From CAZJKO01 sp964546995 (GTDB lineage: Bacteria; Bacillota_I; Bacilli_A; RF39; UBA660), in assembly GCA_964546995.1 (NCBI GenBank), contig CAZJKO010000021.1, positions 1 through 17,502 of the forward strand: 17,502 nt of DNA. Direction: 5' to 3'. Both the position numbers and the translations under genes were made by a program. A model generated the notes under the pieces. That model saw only the letters and a program-made list of their open reading frames with translations. It did no database searches and had not been told where the DNA came from. Shown here one piece after another: positions 14,713 to 17,502 of the stretch (positions within the stretch are counted from its first letter, which is position 1; every line of letters starts with the position of its first letter).

Positions 14713-16005
14713 ATGACAAAAGAAAAATTTATCACTTCAACAGTCATCCTCATGATCGGTGGCCTACTAACCAAAGTATTAGGAATGATCATTAAAATTA
14801 TGATGGCAAGAGGAATGGGAACAGAAGGAATTGGTATTTACATGTTGATTTTACCAACGTTTTCTCTATTTATCGGCTTAGGACAATTCGGTTTCCCCAT
14901 AGCCATTAGCAAATTAGTCGCCGAAGATAAAAAAAACAATAAAAACCTAATCTTTTCCATCATCCCAATCTCCATGATCATTAATGTTGTTATCATACTA
15001 TTTTTAGTTTTCTTTAGCCCTATTCTAGCCAATAAACTATTGCATGAACCACGAAGTTACTATGCCTTAATAAGTGTTGCCGTAGTTCTTCCCCTCACAA
15101 GTCTATCGGGAATACTAAGAAGTTATTTCTTCGGTAAACAACAAATGCTTCCCCACGTAATAAGTAACGTCACAGAAGACATCATCAGACTCATCTTGAT
15201 CGTTCTAGGAATTCCCATCTTTTTAAGATATGGCCTAGAATTCGCTGTCGCATTCGTCGTATTAACCAACATCGTAAGCGAATTGACATCGATCTTCGTT
15301 CTCTTTTTCTTCTTACCCAAACACTTTAAAATCGAAAAAAAAGATTTATCGCTCAACATCCCCTATCTAAAAGACACGCTCAACATATCGGTACCGAGTA
15401 CAACGGGAAGATTAATTGGATCGATCGGCTATTTCCTAGAACCTATCCTATTAACCGCAGGACTCCTAAAAGCAGGCTACCAAAACAAATTCATCGTAAC
15501 CGAATATGGAATTTTATCTGGATACGTCATGCCCTTACTCCTACTGCCATCTTTCTTTACATTAGCAATTTCTCAAGCACTTTTACCCGTCGTAAGCAAA
15601 TCGTATAGCAACAACCATACCACTTACACCAAAAACAAAATCAAACAAGCAATCGCCATATGTTTATTAATCGGAATACCCGTAACCATTCTATTTGAAC
15701 TATTTCCCAAATTTCCTCTAAACTTCGTCTATCACACCAACGAAGGAATAAACTACCTAAGAGTCCTAGCACCAATCTGTCTCTTTCAATACATTCAAGC
15801 ACCACTCTCATCGAGTTTAGACGCCATGGGCAAAAGCAAAACCAACATGAAAATAACCTTCATCGGCATGATCCTAAGAACCATTCTCTTATACACTTGT
15901 TCCCTATTAAAAATTGGCATGTGGAGCTTAGTCATCGCAACTACTACCAATGTCTTATTCACAACATTTTATAGTTTAAAAAAAGTAAAAGAATATCTCG
16001 CCTAA
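14713..16005 (+). CDS. spoVB: SpoVB-type flippase of the MOP superfamily
   Basis: A 430-residue polytopic protein with about 12 membrane segments. The N-terminal G-L-L-T-K-V-L-G-M-I-I-K-I-M-M-A-R-G-M-G-T-E-G motif is characteristic of SpoVB and related flippases. L-R-S-Y-F-F-G at about 135 and L-P-S-F-F-T-L-A-I-S-Q-A-L-L-P in the second half also fit. SpoVB-type proteins move lipid-linked wall precursors across the membrane and are needed for spore cortex formation. Bacillus SpoVB is longer (over 500 residues), so this is a compact member. The AAAGGAG site supports the ATG. Location beside the comN-rel block matches Bacillus, but here spoVB is divergent from it. A vegetative lipid II or polysaccharide flippase role is the alternative. 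Confidence 0.85.
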   Translation: MTKEKFITSTVILMIGGLLTKVLGMIIKIMMARGMGTEGIGIYMLILPTFSLFIGLGQFGFPIAISKLVAEDKKNNKNLIFSIIPISMIINVVIILFLVFFSPILANKLLHEPRSYYALISVAVVLPLTSLSGILRSYFFGKQQMLPHVISNVTEDIIRLILIVLGIPIFLRYGLEFAVAFVVLTNIVSELTSIFVLFFFLPKHFKIEKKDLSLNIPYLKDTLNISVPSTTGRLIGSIGYFLEPILLTAGLLKAGYQNKFIVTEYGILSGYVMPLLLLPSFFTLAISQALLPVVSKSYSNNHTTYTKNKIKQAIAICLLIGIPVTILFELFPKFPLNFVYHTNEGINYLRVLAPICLFQYIQAPLSSSLDAMGKSKTNMKITFIGMILRTILLYTCSLLKIGMWSLVIATTTNVLFTTFYSLKKVKEYLA

Positions 16006-16037
16006 GAAAAGCCATACTAAAAAAGGATGGTGAAAAA

Positions 16038-16172
16038 ATGAATAAATGGAAAAAGAACATACGTCAAAGATTAACCCAAAAGTGTTTAAACAAAACATTA
16101 GAAAACAAAATAACGACAATTGGCTATGGTATCGAGTATTACCAAAAAGTAGAAGAACAAAAAAATCACTAG
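16038..16172 (+). CDS. Small 44-residue protein downstream of spoVB
   Basis: An ORF of 44 codons (M-N-K-W-K-K-N-I-R-Q start, ending E-E-Q-K-N-H) 32 bases after spoVB. It has a good AAGGATGGTG ribosome binding site and a strong terminator that begins inside its last codons. The sequence is lysine-rich with no membrane helix or signal; a central segment (T-T-I-G-Y-G-I-E-Y-Y) could be structured. I do not recognise it. The site, spacing and terminator placement argue that it is translated with spoVB. Confidence 0.6.
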   Translation: MNKWKKNIRQRLTQKCLNKTLENKITTIGYGIEYYQKVEEQKNH

Positions 16173-16191
16173 AAACCTAGTGATTTTTTTT
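16163..16191. terminator. Bidirectional terminator between the spoVB unit and the 16201-16893 gene
   Basis: A perfect ten-base stem (16163-16172 and 16177-16186) with a four-base AAAC loop. It is flanked by an A-run on the left and T-run on the right, so it can serve both converging units. The stop codon of the 44-residue ORF is in the left arm. Confidence 0.88.
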
Positions 16192-16200
16192 ATAGAAAAC

Positions 16201-16893
16201 CTACTTTGTCTTCACATTAGCACGACTTTGTTCTTCCATCTCTTTCACTTGTTCATTTAATCGAACAAGTAACGAATAAGAATGTGGTAAAGTAGAAAGG
16301 GGAATAAACGTATTTTTCAATAACTCTTCTTTATCTTGTGTTTTATCTTTACAAGAAACCAAGACAGAATCACTAGCTAAAAAAGAAAAGCGAAGTCGAA
16401 TGCTTTCATCTCGATAACAAAAGGAAGTATTCTTTTTGTTGGTAAACGTAAACCCATAAATGTTGCTTTCAAAAGCACTTGCATAAAAATTCATATAATC
16501 GAGCATATCGATCACATAAGGAAAAGCGGAAGTAAGCATTGCTGTAATCGTAGACAGTTCAAAACAAGAACTCACAACCGAAACATCTTGCGAACCAACT
16601 TCTTTCGAAATTTCTAAATAGTGTCCTCCCAAAAACTGAAGAAAGAAACTGGCAAACTGTTTTTTATAATGGGAAGAAATCATCACGCGACTGATCCAAT
16701 CCTTTTCCTGTTTAGAAGAAGAAACCAAAGGAAACGAAAAAGGATTTTCCTTTTCTTTAGGAAAAATAGCATGAAAATATGCTTCAATATCGCGAAGTTT
16801 TCTCACCTCTGAACGAAAAAGATCATGGTGATAAGAAAGAACCTGTGCAAGATCCCAAGCGGAAATAGTTTCATTACTTAAACATCGTTCCAT
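16201..16893 (-). CDS. Protein of unknown function, 230 residues
   Basis: I do not recognise this protein. It begins M-E-R-C-L-S-N-E-T-I and appears soluble, with no signal peptide or clear membrane helix. The first third looks helical (about 10-95, many charged residues and aromatics). The middle is mildly hydrophobic (about 100-160, with S-S-C-F-E-L-S-T-I-T and F-P-Y-V-I-D-M-L-D-Y-M-N-F). The last part may be beta-rich (I-Y-G-F-T-F-T and I-R-L-R-F-S-F-L) before a charged C-terminal helix. The ATG at 16893 follows GGGAG by seven bases. A longer in-frame reading starts inside the promoter and is rejected. It has its own promoter and shares a terminator with spoVB. Confidence 0.8.
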   Translation of the reverse strand: MERCLSNETISAWDLAQVLSYHHDLFRSEVRKLRDIEAYFHAIFPKEKENPFSFPLVSSSKQEKDWISRVMISSHYKKQFASFFLQFLGGHYLEISKEVGSQDVSVVSSCFELSTITAMLTSAFPYVIDMLDYMNFYASAFESNIYGFTFTNKKNTSFCYRDESIRLRFSFLASDSVLVSCKDKTQDKEELLKNTFIPLSTLPHSYSLLVRLNEQVKEMEEQSRANVKTK

Positions 16894-16915
16894 AACATCA
16901 CTCCCGTTTTTGCTT

Positions 16916-16944
16916 ATTCTACCACAAAAACAGAAAAATGCCAA
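16916..16944 (-). promoter_or_regulatory. Near-consensus promoter for the 16201-16893 gene
   Basis: TTGGCA (16944-16939), 17 bases, TAGAAT (16921-16916), with TG one base before the -10. The predicted start near 16909 gives a short leader. By motif this is the best promoter in the window, five of six at both boxes. Confidence 0.78.
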
Positions 16945-16952
16945 AGCTTTTT
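16925..16952 (-). terminator. Weak terminator after the right-edge surface protein
   Basis: AAAAAGC (16952-16946) pairs with GCATTTTT (16941-16934) with one bulge around a TTTG loop, followed by a T-rich run. It overlaps the promoter of the next gene. The stem is poor, so this is tentative. Confidence 0.35.
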
Positions 16953-16969
16953 ATAAATAATTCATCATA

Positions 16970-17502
16970 TTAGAATGGAACCCATATACTTCTTGTTGAA
17001 ATTGGAGTATATCCATATCCCCAAAAATTACGAAAACTAAAAACTCCAGAAGGAACAGAGTTATCATTTGCTCCGCCACGAACAAACCAAGGCCATCCAG
17101 GAATTATCATATGTGTATCATCTTGATAGTAGCCGAGTGTCTCAGAAAGCGCATCACCATAACAAACCCCACCATGACACGCCGTTCCAGTAAGACTAGC
17201 ATCAGTACTATTTAAGTTTGTACTAACATAACTTTGAAAATACTTAGAATCAGGAAAAGCAAGACCAGAAGAATAGATACTTCCATCTGATAATACCCCA
17301 TTAAAACCAGAATGACCAGCAGGCTGACCACTGATAGGATTACCTGAAGAATCGAGAAGAACACCCATTACAACTTCAAATCTTCCCCCATTCATATCGT
17401 AAATACCAGTAATATTTCCTGTCGTCGATGCTGCCATCCCCTTCATTGTCTCATAAGTATTCACATCACATGTAACAGTAGTCGTATCGTCTGCTTGATT
17501 AT
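16970..17502 (-). CDS. Surface protein with C-terminal formylglycine-enzyme/C-lectin-like domain, partial
   Basis: The frame is open to the right edge, so only the last 176 residues are seen. A GTG at 17464 has no ribosome binding site and is not the start. The visible part has A-S-T-T-G-N-I-T-G-I-Y-D-M-N-G-G-R-F-E-V-V-M-G, then G-T-A-C-H-G-G-V-C-Y-G-D and W-P-W-F-V-R-G-G, followed by F-S-F-R-N-F-W-G-Y-G-Y-T. These match the core of formylglycine-generating-enzyme/C-type-lectin-like domains (I-Y-D-M-x-G-G-x-W-E, then W-x-x-R-G-G and a final G-F-R-V). The usual Trp of G-G-x-W-E is Phe and the C-terminal G-F-R-V is altered (T-R-S-I-W-V), so a binding role is likelier than catalysis. The N-terminus lies outside the window. 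Confidence 0.75.
   Translation of the reverse strand, partial: NQADDTTTVTCDVNTYETMKGMAASTTGNITGIYDMNGGRFEVVMGVLLDSSGNPISGQPAGHSGFNGVLSDGSIYSSGLAFPDSKYFQSYVSTNLNSTDASLTGTACHGGVCYGDALSETLGYYQDDTHMIIPGWPWFVRGGANDNSVPSGVFSFRNFWGYGYTPISTRSIWVPF

Noticed and set aside
1..17502. Defence system, prophage, toxin-antitoxin or biosynthetic cluster
   Set aside because: I looked for integrases, transposases, restriction, phage and toxin signatures on both strands and saw none; the content is housekeeping, sporulation and surface genes.

Overview
The window looks like chromosomal DNA of a low-GC, endospore-forming Firmicute of the Bacilli type. The evidence is a set of spore genes (sspI, gpr, spoIIP, spoVB), a yqxA-like gene, and gene orders shared with Bacillus: rpsT/gpr/spoIIP/yqxA and spoVB/comN/rel/dtd. 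TGA ends several genes (spoIIP, dtd, yfhO), so the standard bacterial code applies. The AT-rich composition, short intergenic regions and the style of the surface proteins suggest an uncultured gut lineage of Bacilli (RF39-like or Erysipelotrichales-like). That placement is inference from style, not from a database search. I see no prophage, IS element, CRISPR array, tRNA or rRNA.

Left part (1-2500, minus strand): lemA is followed by a DUF2207 membrane protein that runs off the left edge. A terminator-like hairpin sits between them, and its U-tract abuts the second gene's ribosome binding site. Next (2575-5274) is a spore block. sspI (plus) converges on a minus-strand run gpr - spoIIP - yqxA. 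rpsT diverges from gpr and is followed by a membrane-anchored transglutaminase-like protein (5675-6589).

Middle (6676-14630, minus strand): first a single-gene unit encoding an anchored surface protein with nine (D/E/N)PS repeats. Upstream of it lies a five-gene operon, yfhO - comN - rel - dtd - AI-2E-family permease, with start/stop overlaps and a TTTCCA-17-TATAAT promoter. Rel keeps its (p)ppGpp synthetase residues but has lost conserved residues of the hydrolase site.

Right part (14713-17502): spoVB diverges from yfhO and is followed by a 44-residue ORF and a bidirectional terminator. A protein I do not recognise (16201-16893) has a near-consensus promoter. Last is the C-terminal part of a surface protein with a formylglycine-enzyme/C-lectin-like domain, cut by the right edge.

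Most of the window is conserved housekeeping and sporulation content. The observations most worth checking are the degenerate Rel hydrolase site, the lemA/DUF2207 hairpin, and the unrecognised genes at the right end. I did not find convincing evidence of a wholly new multi-gene system.
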